Assembly (NCBI RefSeq): GCF_013839425.1
Contig: NZ_JACDNP010000001.1
Location: 372,001 to 436,000, forward strand
Direction of reading: 5' to 3'
From: Halorhabdus salina
GTDB lineage: Archaea > Halobacteriota > Halobacteria > Halobacteriales > Haloarculaceae
Length of the DNA: 64,000 nt
A program made the translations under genes and the position numbers. Shown here piece by piece: positions 38,269 to 46,262 of the stretch (position 1 is the first letter of the stretch; each line of letters opens with the position of its first letter). Below the pieces are notes generated by a model. It was not told the DNA's origin and ran no database searches. It saw nothing but the letters and a program-made list of their open reading frames with translations.

Positions 38269-38814
38269 TCAATACGGTTCGTCTTTCAACCCGAGCACGT
38301 ACGCGATCGCGTTCGTCGAGAGGTGCAACAGCGGCGTCACGACGATCACGACGGCGATCACGGGAAGCGTGAACGTGTCGGCGAACCAGTCGGGTGCCGC
38401 GATCGCCGCCGCGAGGAGCGCGACGACGACGAAGTCCAACTGGTCGAGGCCCGGCACCGGCGCGCCGCGTTCGCGGTCGAGGCGGCGCTTGATGAACGAC
38501 GCAGCGATGTCGCCCAGCATCGCCCCCAGTGCGAGCGCGACCCCGGCCGCCATCGGAAACCCAGGCACCGTCACGCCCAGGGCATCGCTCACGGTCGGCT
38601 CGAGCGCGTCGAGCGCGAGCGCCAGTGCGGTGCCCGCGATTGTTCCGACGGCTGTCCCACGCCAGGTCTTGCCGTCACCGAGGACACGCCGCCCACCCCA
38701 GGTTCGGCCGCCGTCGATGGGCCGGCCGCCACCGGCGAGGACCGCGGCGTTGTTCGGGACATAGGCCGGCAACATCGCCCAGACGGCGACGACCACGACA
38801 GACACCCAGGACAT
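38269..38814 (-). CDS. carS: CDP-2,3-bis-(O-geranylgeranyl)-sn-glycerol synthase
   Basis: A 181-residue membrane enzyme that activates digeranylgeranylglyceryl phosphate with CTP in archaeal lipid synthesis. The CarS hallmark region is present ([19 protein letters not shown], then [17 protein letters not shown], about 17-53), followed by four membrane segments and the [20 protein letters not shown] motif near 105. It is convergent in spacing with hemC and has a divergent neighbour at 38915. Confidence 0.93.
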   Translation of the reverse strand: MSWVSVVVVAVWAMLPAYVPNNAAVLAGGGRPIDGGRTWGGRRVLGDGKTWRGTAVGTIAGTALALALDALEPTVSDALGVTVPGFPMAAGVALALGAMLGDIAASFIKRRLDRERGAPVPGLDQLDFVVVALLAAAIAAPDWFADTFTLPVIAVVIVVTPLLHLSTNAIAYVLGLKDEPY

Positions 38815-38914
38815 ACTGACCCGAGATACGAACGCCGGCCCTTAAGTGCTGATCGTTCAGTGCCACGTGACTGCCTCCGAATGGATTAAGGGAGATGGCA
38901 CCGCCGGACGTGGT

Positions 38915-39346
38915 ATGACCAGCCAGGACGGGCTCGATCGCCAGGGAGTCGTCGAAAAACTATCGGGCTGGAAAGTCGTCCTCGCCGGGGCAGGGGTCGT
39001 CGCCGTCGCTGCCTGGCTCCCCTGGGCGCAGATCGAGTCGATCGGAACGGTGACTGGCATCGACGGCGACGGCTTCCTGACACTCATGCTCTCGACCGCT
39101 GTCGCCGGCCTGCTGGTGACACGAGACTGGAGAGCCATCGAACAGGCGGCCATCGCTGTGATCGGCCTGCTCATACTCGCACTCGTCTGGAAGTTCCTGA
39201 CGGACCCGACGACACCCATTCTGGCGAGCGGCGACCCCAGGGCGGCCGGCAAACCACTGACACCCACCTACGGGCTCTACCTCACGGTCGTCGGTGGCGG
39301 CGCGATCGTTCTGGGGAGCCTCTGGGCGGCAGTGAGTCGAGAGTAA
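38915..39346 (+). CDS. Small four-span membrane protein, 143 aa
   Basis: MTSQDGLDRQGVVEKLSGWK precedes four hydrophobic segments. The sequence WLPWAQIESIGTVTGIDGDG near residue 36 is nearly repeated in the next gene (FLPWVTVSILGRSATVSGID). Both proteins share the layout of span, PW motif, GIDGDG turn, spans and a GLYLTVVGG-type last span. They are tandem paralogs. Function unknown. The ATG at 38915 replaces a longer non-coding-like start. Confidence 0.72.
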   Translation: MTSQDGLDRQGVVEKLSGWKVVLAGAGVVAVAAWLPWAQIESIGTVTGIDGDGFLTLMLSTAVAGLLVTRDWRAIEQAAIAVIGLLILALVWKFLTDPTTPILASGDPRAAGKPLTPTYGLYLTVVGGGAIVLGSLWAAVSRE

Positions 39347-39395
39347 CGCTCGAACCGCCCCCAACTATAAACGTTGCTGTGGAGAAGTGCCGCCG

Positions 39396-39926
39396 ATGGC
39401 AGGACAACAACCACAACAACCACAACAACCGCAACAACCACAACAACCACAACAACCAGTGCAGTCACAGACAGGACGATTCAATCGGAGTGAGCAGATC
39501 GCGCTCGGGAGTGCAACCGTCGCGGCGCTCGGCGCGTTCCTCCCCTGGGTTACCGTGTCAATCCTGGGACGAAGCGCGACGGTATCGGGCATCGACGGCG
39601 ACGGCGTGTTTACACTGGTCATGACTGTCGCCGCTGGCATTCTGGTCCTCGTCCGGAGCTGGGACCGAATCAACAAAATCGCTATCACCGGGTTAGGCGT
39701 GTTAACAGCCGGGTTCGCCGTGATGTATATCGTCGATCCGGCGTTCGGCTTCGAAGGAAGTGGCCCGATGGCCGAAGCCGCCCAGGAAGCATTGAGTCCG
39801 GGGATGGGCCTGTACGTGACGCTGCTGGGCGGTGTCGGACTGGTCGTCGCCGGTGTGCTGGACCGGCTGCAAGGGAACACTGCAACGCAAGGCCAACAAC
39901 AGTACCAGCAACCACCCCAGCATTGA
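39396..39926 (+). CDS. Paralogous four-span membrane protein with a Q/P-repeat tail, 176 aa
   Basis: The N-terminus after MAG is six copies of Gln-Gln-Pro, then a membrane domain like that of the preceding gene (FLPWVTVSIL, SGIDGDGVFTLVMTV, SPGMGLYVTLLGGVGL). The C-terminus is again glutamine-rich (QGQQQYQQPPQH). The Q/P tails are cytoplasmic by the expected topology and could serve as flexible interaction segments. An ATG three codons upstream (39387) is possible. The zinc-finger gene follows 25 bases later. Confidence 0.75.
   Translation: MAGQQPQQPQQPQQPQQPQQPVQSQTGRFNRSEQIALGSATVAALGAFLPWVTVSILGRSATVSGIDGDGVFTLVMTVAAGILVLVRSWDRINKIAITGLGVLTAGFAVMYIVDPAFGFEGSGPMAEAAQEALSPGMGLYVTLLGGVGLVVAGVLDRLQGNTATQGQQQYQQPPQH
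39405..39458 (+). repeat. Tandem 9-base repeat encoding (Gln-Gln-Pro)6
   Basis: Six head-to-tail copies of CAACAACCA, with a single silent change to CCG in the third copy, all in frame within the membrane-protein gene. The near identity at DNA level suggests recent expansion by slippage. Confidence 0.9.
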
Positions 39927-39951
39927 ACCGTTCCAACCCGTACATTCGGGT

Positions 39952-40143
39952 ATGAGCGTCGCCGGGCTATGTACAGTCTGTGGAAACCAGGGTGCCGAGT
40001 ACACCTGCGATCGGTGTGGCTCGCTCGTCTGTGACCGACATTACGAGCCCTCGGTCGGCTTCTGTGTCGAGTGTGCCGGTGAGGTGAGTGGTGGTCGCAA
40101 CCAGGACACCCAGCCGGACGGAACGGACACCTATCAGTTCTAG
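39952..40143 (+). CDS. HIT-type small zinc-finger protein, 63 aa
   Basis: MSVAGLCTVCGNQGAEYTCD begins a treble-clef-like finger with cysteine pairs CTVC, CDRC, C...H (VCDRHY) and CVEC, followed by an acidic, disordered tail ending DTYQF. The spacing matches the HIT/B-box-like zinc fingers of haloarchaeal small proteins. Its stop overlaps the stop of the convergent pyrF. It could act as an adaptor in protein or RNA binding; no specific role can be given. Confidence 0.8.
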   Translation: MSVAGLCTVCGNQGAEYTCDRCGSLVCDRHYEPSVGFCVECAGEVSGGRNQDTQPDGTDTYQF

Positions 40144-40988
40144 CGGGACTCGTTCAATCGCTGCTTGAGTCGCTTTGCTGCCTCGCCAGCGGCACGATAG
40201 TAGGCAGCAGGATCAGCCGCACCCGGCCCGCCCGCGTCTTCGCCGGCGAAGATGATCCCGCGCGAGGAGTTGACCAGCCCGACGCGGGTGGCCAGGCCCG
40301 GTCGATCGGCCAAGCCGTGTTCGACGGCAGCCTCGGCGTCCCCACCCTGGGCACCGACGCCGGGCACGAGAAACGGCAGGTTGGGCACCTGCTCGCGGAT
40401 CGCTTCGAGTTCCTCGGGGGCCGTCGCGCCGACGACGAGGCCGACGTTGCCGTTTCGATTCCAGAGGTCCGCGAGTGCGGCGACCCGTTCGTACAGGGCG
40501 TCGCCGCCGTCGAGTTCGAGATCCTGGAGATCCGCCCCGCCCTGGTTTGAGGTTCGACAGAGGACGAACACGCCCCGATCCTCGCGAGAGAGGAACGGCT
40601 CCAGGGAATCCCGGCCGAGGTAGGGGTTGACAGTTATCGCGTCGGCGTCCAGTCTGTCAGGGTCCAGAGCCGTGGCGTACTGACGTGCCGTGTTGCCGAT
40701 GTCGGCGCGTTTGGCGTCCAGCAGGACGGGGACGTCTTTCCCGTGGGCGTAAGCGATCGTCTCTTCGAGTGCGCGAAAGCCGTCGGGATCCTCGTAGAAC
40801 GCGGCGTTGGGCTTGTAGGCGGCGGCGTGCTCGTGCGTCGCGTCGATGAGCCGGCGGTTGAAAGCCCACCGCGGGAGTTCACGATCGGCGAGATGGTCGG
40901 GGAGGCGATCGAGATCGGGATCGAGACCGACCGAAACGACGCTGTCGACCGCGTCGATCCGGGCGGCCAGTCGCTCGAAGAAGTCCAT
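40140..40988 (-). CDS. pyrF: Orotidine 5'-phosphate decarboxylase
   Basis: About 282 residues, the longer (type 2) form found in haloarchaea and mycobacteria. The start MDFFERLAARIDAVDSVVSV is at 40988. VSVGLDPDLDRLP near 19, YKPNAAFYEDPDG near 60 and the catalytic DAKRADIGNTARQYA near 90 are present. The phosphate-binding end has VGLVNSSRGIIFAG near 245. It converts OMP to UMP in pyrimidine synthesis. A nine-codon extension upstream is possible but not supported. Confidence 0.94.
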   Translation of the reverse strand: MDFFERLAARIDAVDSVVSVGLDPDLDRLPDHLADRELPRWAFNRRLIDATHEHAAAYKPNAAFYEDPDGFRALEETIAYAHGKDVPVLLDAKRADIGNTARQYATALDPDRLDADAITVNPYLGRDSLEPFLSREDRGVFVLCRTSNQGGADLQDLELDGGDALYERVAALADLWNRNGNVGLVVGATAPEELEAIREQVPNLPFLVPGVGAQGGDAEAAVEHGLADRPGLATRVGLVNSSRGIIFAGEDAGGPGAADPAAYYRAAGEAAKRLKQRLNESR

Positions 40989-41088
40989 GCGGAGGGAAAC
41001 CGGCCCAGTCGACACAAGTATTTCTATCGCCCACGCGGGCGGAGCGAACGGGAAGACTCAATTACGCAGGTCGGATTAGACCCACCTG

Positions 41089-41748
41089 ATGACACTCGCG
41101 GCGGTGGTGTTCGATCTTGACGAAACGCTCGCTGTGACGACCCGCGACCGCCAGCGGTTGCTCGCGGACACGGCGACTGCGGCCGGACTTGACCCAATCG
41201 AGTACGGCACGTACGAACGCGCCCACCGGGAATCCGTGACGGGCGACACTCGCGCACGAATCTTCGAGACACTCATCGACGACGAATCGATCGATCCCCA
41301 CACCGTCGCCGAAACCTACCGGGGCGTCGTCAACGAGCACTTAGAACCGGTCGAGGGAGCCGAAGAGTTGCTCGGTCGCCTCACCAACGGAGCCGGTTAC
41401 CGCGTTGGCGTCCTGACCGACGGCCCCGAACGCGCCCAGCGCTCGAAAATCGACAAACTTGGCTGGCATGACCTCCTGGACGCGACCGTCGTGACCGGGC
41501 GCATGGAGACGCGCAAACCCGACCCGGTCGCCTTCGAGGCGGTGCTTGCGGCCCTGTCCGTCGACCCTGAGGAAGCCGTCTATGTCGGTGACAAGCCGGA
41601 CGCCGACGTCGAAGGAGCACTCGACGCCGGTATGGGAGCTATCCAAGTGCTCTATCCGGGCGGCCCTGACCCACATCCGCGTGCGGACGCCCATATCGAG
41701 CGGGAGAATCTCGGCGAGGACTTGCTTGAGGTTGTCGAATCACTGTAG
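41089..41748 (+). CDS. HAD-superfamily hydrolase
   Basis: A 219-residue phosphatase-type HAD protein. Motif I is VVFDLDETLAV at residue 7, the motif II threonine or serine lies in VLTDGPERAQ near 105, the motif III lysine in METRKPDPVAFEA near 142, and motif IV is YVGDKPDADVEGA near 163. Its alpha-helical cap lies between motifs I and II. The spacing resembles phosphoglycolate phosphatase or haloacid dehalogenase-like subgroup I enzymes. Substrate not assignable. Confidence 0.87.
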   Translation: MTLAAVVFDLDETLAVTTRDRQRLLADTATAAGLDPIEYGTYERAHRESVTGDTRARIFETLIDDESIDPHTVAETYRGVVNEHLEPVEGAEELLGRLTNGAGYRVGVLTDGPERAQRSKIDKLGWHDLLDATVVTGRMETRKPDPVAFEAVLAALSVDPEEAVYVGDKPDADVEGALDAGMGAIQVLYPGGPDPHPRADAHIERENLGEDLLEVVESL

Positions 41749-41764
41749 AGAATTCCTGCGATTC

Positions 41765-42109
41765 TCACGTCAACCGATCAGCAACTGCCACCAGGAGATC
41801 GACTGCTGACTTCGTCGCCGCCGCCGAGTCGACGACGACCACGGCTGCGTCGTCCGTCTTCCGGGCTTCGAGAGCGGTAGTTTCGGCGGCGGATCGAACA
41901 GCGGCCACGTCCTGTCGAAACCGAATCTCAACACCCATTTCACGGGGGACTATCTCGGCCAGTGACTCCCCGTCGAGGGTGATCGTCGTCGCGTCATCCC
42001 CCACGGTCCCGATTGACAGGCGTTCGAGACCGGCCGCTCCGCGACCGTCGATCTCCGCACGGAGGACGGCAGCGATCCGCTCGCCGTCGGTGATGTGGTC
42101 CTTAACCAT
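41765..42109 (-). CDS. Small haloarchaeal hypothetical protein, 114 aa
   Basis: MVKDHITDGERIAAVLRAEI is followed by beta-rich segments and an alanine-rich helix near the end (VVDSAAATKSAVDLLVAVAD). It has no signal or membrane segment. The ATG at 42109 sits one base from the stop of the upstream DUF2240 gene, so the two are probably one transcript. I do not recognise a function. Confidence 0.7.
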   Translation of the reverse strand: MVKDHITDGERIAAVLRAEIDGRGAAGLERLSIGTVGDDATTITLDGESLAEIVPREMGVEIRFRQDVAAVRSAAETTALEARKTDDAAVVVVDSAAATKSAVDLLVAVADRLT

Positions 42110-42110
42110 C

Positions 42111-42551
42111 TCAGAGCCCCTCGATCGCTTGCCTGGCAACCTCACCGACATCGATACCCTGACGGCGGGCGTAGAGTACAGCCGCGGCTTCCAGCGTGAT
42201 CGCGAGGTCCGACTGGAGGCCGTTGATGGCCGCGACCGCTTCCTGTTTGTCGATACCCTCGGCGACGAGTGCGTCTAGGACACGCTCGAAGGTCGAGCGC
42301 TCCCGGAGAATGGACTCGTCGGGGACGAAATCCGCCGGAACCGCCACCGAAGCGTGGTCGAACGCGAGGTCGAGGGTCTCTTCTTCGACCGTGAGCAGGC
42401 CTTCGCTGGCGGCGACGTCGATGAGTCGCTTTGCCTGCTCGGGCGAAAACCAGTCCCGGTCTAAGGAGAGATCGACGACAAAATCACTACGGGGGAGACG
42501 GTCCGTCCCCGCCTGAACGAACGGGGCAGCGACGGCTGTCCGAAGGCTCAT
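42111..42551 (-). CDS. DUF2240 family protein, 146 aa
   Basis: MSLRTAVAAPFVQAGTDRLP starts a mostly helical acidic protein. A segment WFSPEQAKRLIDVAASEGLL suggests a winged-helix-like N-terminal part. The second half (EGIDKQEAVAAINGLQSDLA, then EAAAVLYARRQGIDVGEVA) fits the archaeal DUF2240 family. Function not established. It lies upstream of rps8e in the opposite direction and shares about 90 bases of promoter region. Confidence 0.8.
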   Translation of the reverse strand: MSLRTAVAAPFVQAGTDRLPRSDFVVDLSLDRDWFSPEQAKRLIDVAASEGLLTVEEETLDLAFDHASVAVPADFVPDESILRERSTFERVLDALVAEGIDKQEAVAAINGLQSDLAITLEAAAVLYARRQGIDVGEVARQAIEGL

Positions 42552-42641
42552 TACGCGGAGGTGGGCCGCTCACGCTTCTAAACCTGACGATCGCGGCCCC
42601 GATTCGAGGGGTTGAAGTACGCCCTCGCACTTGCTTTCGGT

Positions 42642-43013
42642 ATGAAATTCCAGGGACGCTCGACACGCAAGCGCACCGGCGGTCGACGCCGACACGCACG
42701 CAACAAACGCAAGCACGAACTCGGCGACGAACCGACGGAAACCGAGGTCGGCGACCGGAAAGTCAAAATCGTCGAGGCCCGCGGCGGCACCGAGAAGGTC
42801 CGAACAGTCGCGACTGACGTCGCCAGCGTGGCAACCGACGACGGCACTATCAGCGCCGAGATCGAGACCGTCGTCGAGAATCCTGCTAACCCCAACTACG
42901 TCCGGCGGAACATCATCACGAAGGGCGCGGTCATCGAGACCAGTGAGGGCGAAGCCCGCGTGACCTCCCGACCCGGCCAGGACGGTCAGGTCAACGCCGA
43001 ACTGCTCGAATAA
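42642..43013 (+). CDS. rps8e: 30S ribosomal protein S8e
   Basis: A 123-residue archaeal/eukaryotic-type ribosomal protein. MKFQGRSTRKRTGGRRRHAR at the N-terminus is the basic rRNA-binding tail, followed by the barrel with NPNYVRRNIITKGAVIE near residue 87 and ETSEGEARVTSRPGQDG. Length and motifs are complete. The ATG at 42642 excludes ten upstream codons that read as leader. It is transcribed alone and followed by T tracts. Confidence 0.96.
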   Translation: MKFQGRSTRKRTGGRRRHARNKRKHELGDEPTETEVGDRKVKIVEARGGTEKVRTVATDVASVATDDGTISAEIETVVENPANPNYVRRNIITKGAVIETSEGEARVTSRPGQDGQVNAELLE

Positions 43014-43014
43014 C

Positions 43015-43073
43015 GGCGCTCGTTTTTGCAGTCCAGCTGTCGGGGTGGCCGTCCGTGCCGAAGATCGTTTTTA
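43015..43073 (+). terminator. Oligo-T terminator region after rps8e
   Basis: Two T5 tracts (43023-43027 and 43068-43072) follow the rps8e stop within 60 bases, the usual intrinsic termination signal in archaea. The region also ends the convergent hydrolase gene (stop at 43124), though no matching A tract for the minus strand is evident. Confidence 0.45.
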
Positions 43074-43123
43074 GAATCGGTCGGAGCAACATTACCCACA
43101 CGAGGCACGTTCGACAGGGTCAC

Positions 43124-43897
43124 TCACTTGAGGAACGTATCGACGGCGTTGCCGACCCGTTCTGCGGCCGATTCGATTCCCATGTGCCCGACGCCGTCGA
43201 ACGCCCTGACCCGCCCAGCAGAGAGTCGATCCTCCAGAGTGAACAGTGCGTCCCGAAGGTGTTCCGGGCCATATTCTCCTGTCAGGAGCACTGTCGGTAC
43301 GTCGATGGCAGGCTTGGCGGGCAGGCGATACTCCTCGACGGCTCGACTCTCCCGAACGACGGTGTCGACGCGGTCGACCGGTGCCTCCTCGGGCCACCAC
43401 GGAAGCGCGGTCGCGTCGGGAACGCCGCCGGCCTCCTCGATGAACAGCCGGAGCGCCTCCCTGTGTTCGCCCGCCCCAAGGCGGTCTTCCAGCCGGTCGG
43501 CCAAGTTGTCGTCCCGGTGATCACCGACCAAGACAGCTGGTTCGTAGAGAACGAGCTCACGGACCTCGATATCCGGCATCGCGGCCAGCGCGAGGAGTCC
43601 GCCAAAGGAGTGACCGAAGACGGTGGGCGTCCCCTCGATCTGCGTGAGAATGGCCTGCAAGTCCTCGACCTCGCGGGCGAGACTGTAGCTCGGCCCGTCG
43701 CCGCTATCGCCACGGCCACGGCGGTCGGGAACGACAAGTGTGTACTCACCGGCCAGGTGCTCCGCCAGCGGGCCGAAGCTGTGACGGTCGGCACTGGACC
43801 CGTGCAGGCAGATGATCGGCGGGCCGTCTCCGTGTCGTTCGTACGCGATTGGCGTCCCGTCTGCTGACGTAACTGTCTGCATAGTGGATGCCGACAT
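43124..43897 (-). CDS. Alpha/beta hydrolase
   Basis: A 257-residue hydrolase. ICLHGSSADRHSFGPLAEHL is the oxyanion-hole region near 29, the nucleophile elbow GHSFGGLLAL is near 96, and a catalytic histidine lies in GVGHMGIES near 238. The acid position falls in LLTGEYGPEHL, where the usual aspartate after GE is not obvious, so the triad acid may be a glutamate. Start MSASTMQTVTSADG at 43897 has an alternative ATG five codons later. Substrate unknown. It shares strand with the HTH_10 regulator upstream (15 bases), suggesting co-transcription. Confidence 0.83.
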   Translation of the reverse strand: MSASTMQTVTSADGTPIAYERHGDGPPIICLHGSSADRHSFGPLAEHLAGEYTLVVPDRRGRGDSGDGPSYSLAREVEDLQAILTQIEGTPTVFGHSFGGLLALAAMPDIEVRELVLYEPAVLVGDHRDDNLADRLEDRLGAGEHREALRLFIEEAGGVPDATALPWWPEEAPVDRVDTVVRESRAVEEYRLPAKPAIDVPTVLLTGEYGPEHLRDALFTLEDRLSAGRVRAFDGVGHMGIESAAERVGNAVDTFLK

Positions 43898-43912
43898 CGG
43901 GGGGCCGGACGG

Positions 43913-44638
43913 CTATCGCTGACCCTCAGTCGTCCGGCCCTTCAAATGGGGACGGGTATCACGACCCGATTGGAGACTTCGATCGGCAAGGGACGCTTCG
44001 ATCAGTGCCGAGTGTCCCCGGCGGAGACGCTCTGAAAGTGACGAAGCGCTAATATCGAGTGCCGTGGCTACCTCTGCCAGTGATGTATTCCGGGGCACGT
44101 CGAAGTGACCCATCTCTGCGGCTGTGAGCAACGCCTCGCGCTGACAGTCGGTTACCGGATCGTCGCGGGGTTCGTCGGGTGTCGGCTCCAGCTTTCGGAG
44201 GTCGAACGCGCCATTATGCCGCCAGAAGGCTCGAAACTCCGCAACCGTCGCCCGGTCGGCAAACCGGCCTGACTGAACCCAGCCGGTCGGTGTCACGCGG
44301 TTGTGTTCGATGATCGAATCCGTGTCAGCGAGCGCCTTGAGTCCAGCGACGTCAAAGTCCGCGGGATACTGGTCGTCCATGCTCCTGGCCGGCAGAACCT
44401 TGTATCGCGGCGTTTCGCCGGACTGGTCTACGGACGTGTACCCGGCGACGAACGAAACTGCATCGAAGGCCGCTTCGACGGCTACGACTGGCCCGTCAGC
44501 CACCGTGACAACGAAGGGCGTGTACTCGTCCTGGCTGGGGACCAATCGGACAGACAGGGTCGCTGTTGGCACCCGATCGGCGACGGTAACAAACGGCAGA
44601 TGCTCACAGGTGAGCTCATAGACCGCACGAACGGCCAT
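43913..44638 (-). CDS. HTH_10 (bacterio-opsin activator type) transcriptional regulator
   Basis: A 241-residue haloarchaeal regulator. The N-terminal 150 residues form a sensor-like beta domain (AVYELTCEHLPFVTVADRVP at the start). The C-terminal HTH_10 domain reads LTDCQREALLTAAEMGHFDV, then TSLAEVATALDISASSLSER near 200-220, and ends in RRGHSALIEASL. HTH_10 proteins are a haloarchaeal regulator expansion related to Bat. It is directly upstream of the alpha/beta hydrolase, a candidate target. Two 21-base direct repeats lie about 95-150 bases before its start. Confidence 0.87.
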   Translation of the reverse strand: MAVRAVYELTCEHLPFVTVADRVPTATLSVRLVPSQDEYTPFVVTVADGPVVAVEAAFDAVSFVAGYTSVDQSGETPRYKVLPARSMDDQYPADFDVAGLKALADTDSIIEHNRVTPTGWVQSGRFADRATVAEFRAFWRHNGAFDLRKLEPTPDEPRDDPVTDCQREALLTAAEMGHFDVPRNTSLAEVATALDISASSLSERLRRGHSALIEASLADRSLQSGRDTRPHLKGRTTEGQR

Positions 44639-44731
44639 GGGTCAGCCAGGAATCGGTGATGCAAATACGTGTTGCAACGGCTCCGAGACGACAGAAGCCG
44701 TGACTGGCCGCCGGCTGGACCGACCTATGCG

Positions 44732-44785
44732 GATCGCTCTCAATCAATTCCGTCGAATGCGACTGATCGCTCTCAATCAATTCCG
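44732..44785. repeat. Direct repeat of 21 bases, period 33, upstream of the HTH_10 regulator
   Basis: Two identical 21-base copies beginning GATCGCTCTCAATCAATTCC (44732-44752 and 44765-44785) are separated by 12 bases. Period 33 is close to three helical turns, so both copies present the same DNA face. They sit in the 200-base space between the regulator start and the stop of the AbrB-PhoU gene, as expected for regulatory binding sites. The 12-base spacers and single pair rule out a CRISPR array. Confidence 0.7.
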
Positions 44786-44840
44786 CATCGACCGCCTGCA
44801 TACTGGCGGCCGTCGCAAGATGCCGTGAACCCAATCTGTC

Positions 44841-45845
44841 TCACGACGGCCGTGGCGCGGCCTTCTGTAAGGCGCTCTCGGCGAGGTTGCTGCCGTAGTC
44901 GGCCGTCCGAGACAGCGAGTCGACGACCAGACCGAGGCGCTGGGCGCGCTGGGGATCGTCGAACTCGCGAATGAGGTTGTCGACCTCGCGGGCCTTCCGA
45001 TCGACCTCGGTGATACGAGCCCGGGCCTCGGTAGCGAGTTCGGTCGCCGTATCCGAATCCCTAGCCAGCAGCGCGTCCATTGCCGTTTCCGGGACCGAGG
45101 CCGCGATCTCCTGCAGTTCCCTCAGCGCCTGGGCCTCTTCATCCGGGATATCACCGACCTCGCTGGCAATGGTGGCGATCTTGGTCGCGTGGTCGGCAAT
45201 GCGTTCCAGTTGCCGGGCGGCCGACTGGTAATCGAAAACAGTCTCTCGCGGGAAGCCGATCTCGCTTGCCGTCGTCGGGTCCCGGAGGACCGTCCGAAAC
45301 ACCCGGGAGACCATGTACCAGAGGCGGTCGACATCATCGTCGCGTTCCCTGACGTCGTCGGCGAGGTCGGCGTCGTTTTCGACGAGGGCTGTGATGGCGT
45401 CCTCGGACATCGTCAGGGACACCAGCCGCATCCGGGTGATGGCATTGTGGACCGACAGCTCCGAGGAATCGAGGAGATCCTGGAGGACGACCCGTTCACC
45501 CGTTTCCTCGATGACTTCCAGCCCGACGAGCCCCTGCGTAGCGTCCCGGATAAGTCGCCGCTGGGCGGCCGTGATCCGCGGGGCGTCCAGTTCGATGATG
45601 TCGAACCCGCTGACGTACATCGTCATCACTGCCCGAGTCAGTTCAGCCTCGTCCGTCAACCCGCCAACGTCCAGCGTGCCACGCGTCCGTTCCTCGTCGT
45701 CACGCGGCGAGAGCAACAGGAAGTCTTCCTCGGGATGAAACTCGACGATACTGCCCGCACTCACGTCGTTGTCTGTCGCCCAATGCTTCGGTAATGACAC
45801 CGTATACGTGGAGCCGCCTGTAACCTGGACCTTGCGGGTCTCCAT
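44841..45845 (-). CDS. AbrB/SpoVT N-terminal and PhoU-domain phosphate regulator
   Basis: A 334-residue protein. METRKVQVTGGSTYTVSLPK opens an AbrB/SpoVT swapped-hairpin DNA-binding domain (about 1-47). A linker and then two PhoU helical bundles follow (RERDDDVDRLWYMVSRVFRT near 165, ITEVDRKAREVDNLIREFDD near 290). This fusion combines DNA binding with a phosphate-signalling domain and is known in archaeal PhoU-like regulators. Divergent from the pst operon across a 417-base region, it is the natural candidate for pst control. The stand-alone PhoU at 50988 lies at the end of that operon. Confidence 0.9.
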   Translation of the reverse strand: METRKVQVTGGSTYTVSLPKHWATDNDVSAGSIVEFHPEEDFLLLSPRDDEERTRGTLDVGGLTDEAELTRAVMTMYVSGFDIIELDAPRITAAQRRLIRDATQGLVGLEVIEETGERVVLQDLLDSSELSVHNAITRMRLVSLTMSEDAITALVENDADLADDVRERDDDVDRLWYMVSRVFRTVLRDPTTASEIGFPRETVFDYQSAARQLERIADHATKIATIASEVGDIPDEEAQALRELQEIAASVPETAMDALLARDSDTATELATEARARITEVDRKAREVDNLIREFDDPQRAQRLGLVVDSLSRTADYGSNLAESALQKAAPRPS

Positions 45846-46262
45846 ATACTACTAGGTGGGAAAGGAGGTACATAAACTATGCTGTACCTATATATTTCCC
45901 ACTACAGACCACTATATATCAGTATGTTCGTCGTCACCGACCACTGACCGGACACCTGTGTCAGAGCGGTGGTCGGGCACTGGTTGCGGCGTCAAACTGA
46001 TCGTATGGCCTGGTCGGGTATCGAAACCGTTCGCCGGCTGACCGAGTCCTGGTCCCGTCAATCGAGCCGAACGGCCAGTCGAAAGCAACTGATGGCCCGT
46101 TCAAGATGGTTCCGTGCCTGCAGGCGCCGGATGGTAGTTCTGCACTCGTGATGGGTTTCCTCGGCGCTCTAGCCCGTCAGTGACTCCGTGCTATATATCA
46201 CTATATAGAAGTAATAGCGATCATAGTAGCATACTTATCCGTCTCATGGTCTCCTTTCAACA
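45846..46262. promoter_or_regulatory. Divergent regulatory region between the AbrB-PhoU gene and the pst operon
   Basis: These 417 bases hold no gene I can support. Near the regulator is an inverted repeat: GTGGGAAA (45856-45863) with AGGTACA (45866-45872), matched by TGTACCT (45883-45889) with TTTCCCAC (45895-45902). AT-rich TATA-like tracts occur inside the right half (TATATATTT), at 45912-45919, and again at 46192-46208 (CTATATATCACTATATAG), about 55-70 bases before pstS. The short frames here read as non-coding. Confidence 0.55.

Noticed and set aside
39405..39458. Possible CRISPR or origin-type tandem repeat
   Set aside because: In-frame nine-base units that encode Gln-Gln-Pro inside a gene.
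44732..44785. Possible CRISPR repeat pair
   Set aside because: Only two copies, a 12-base spacer, no cas genes in the window.
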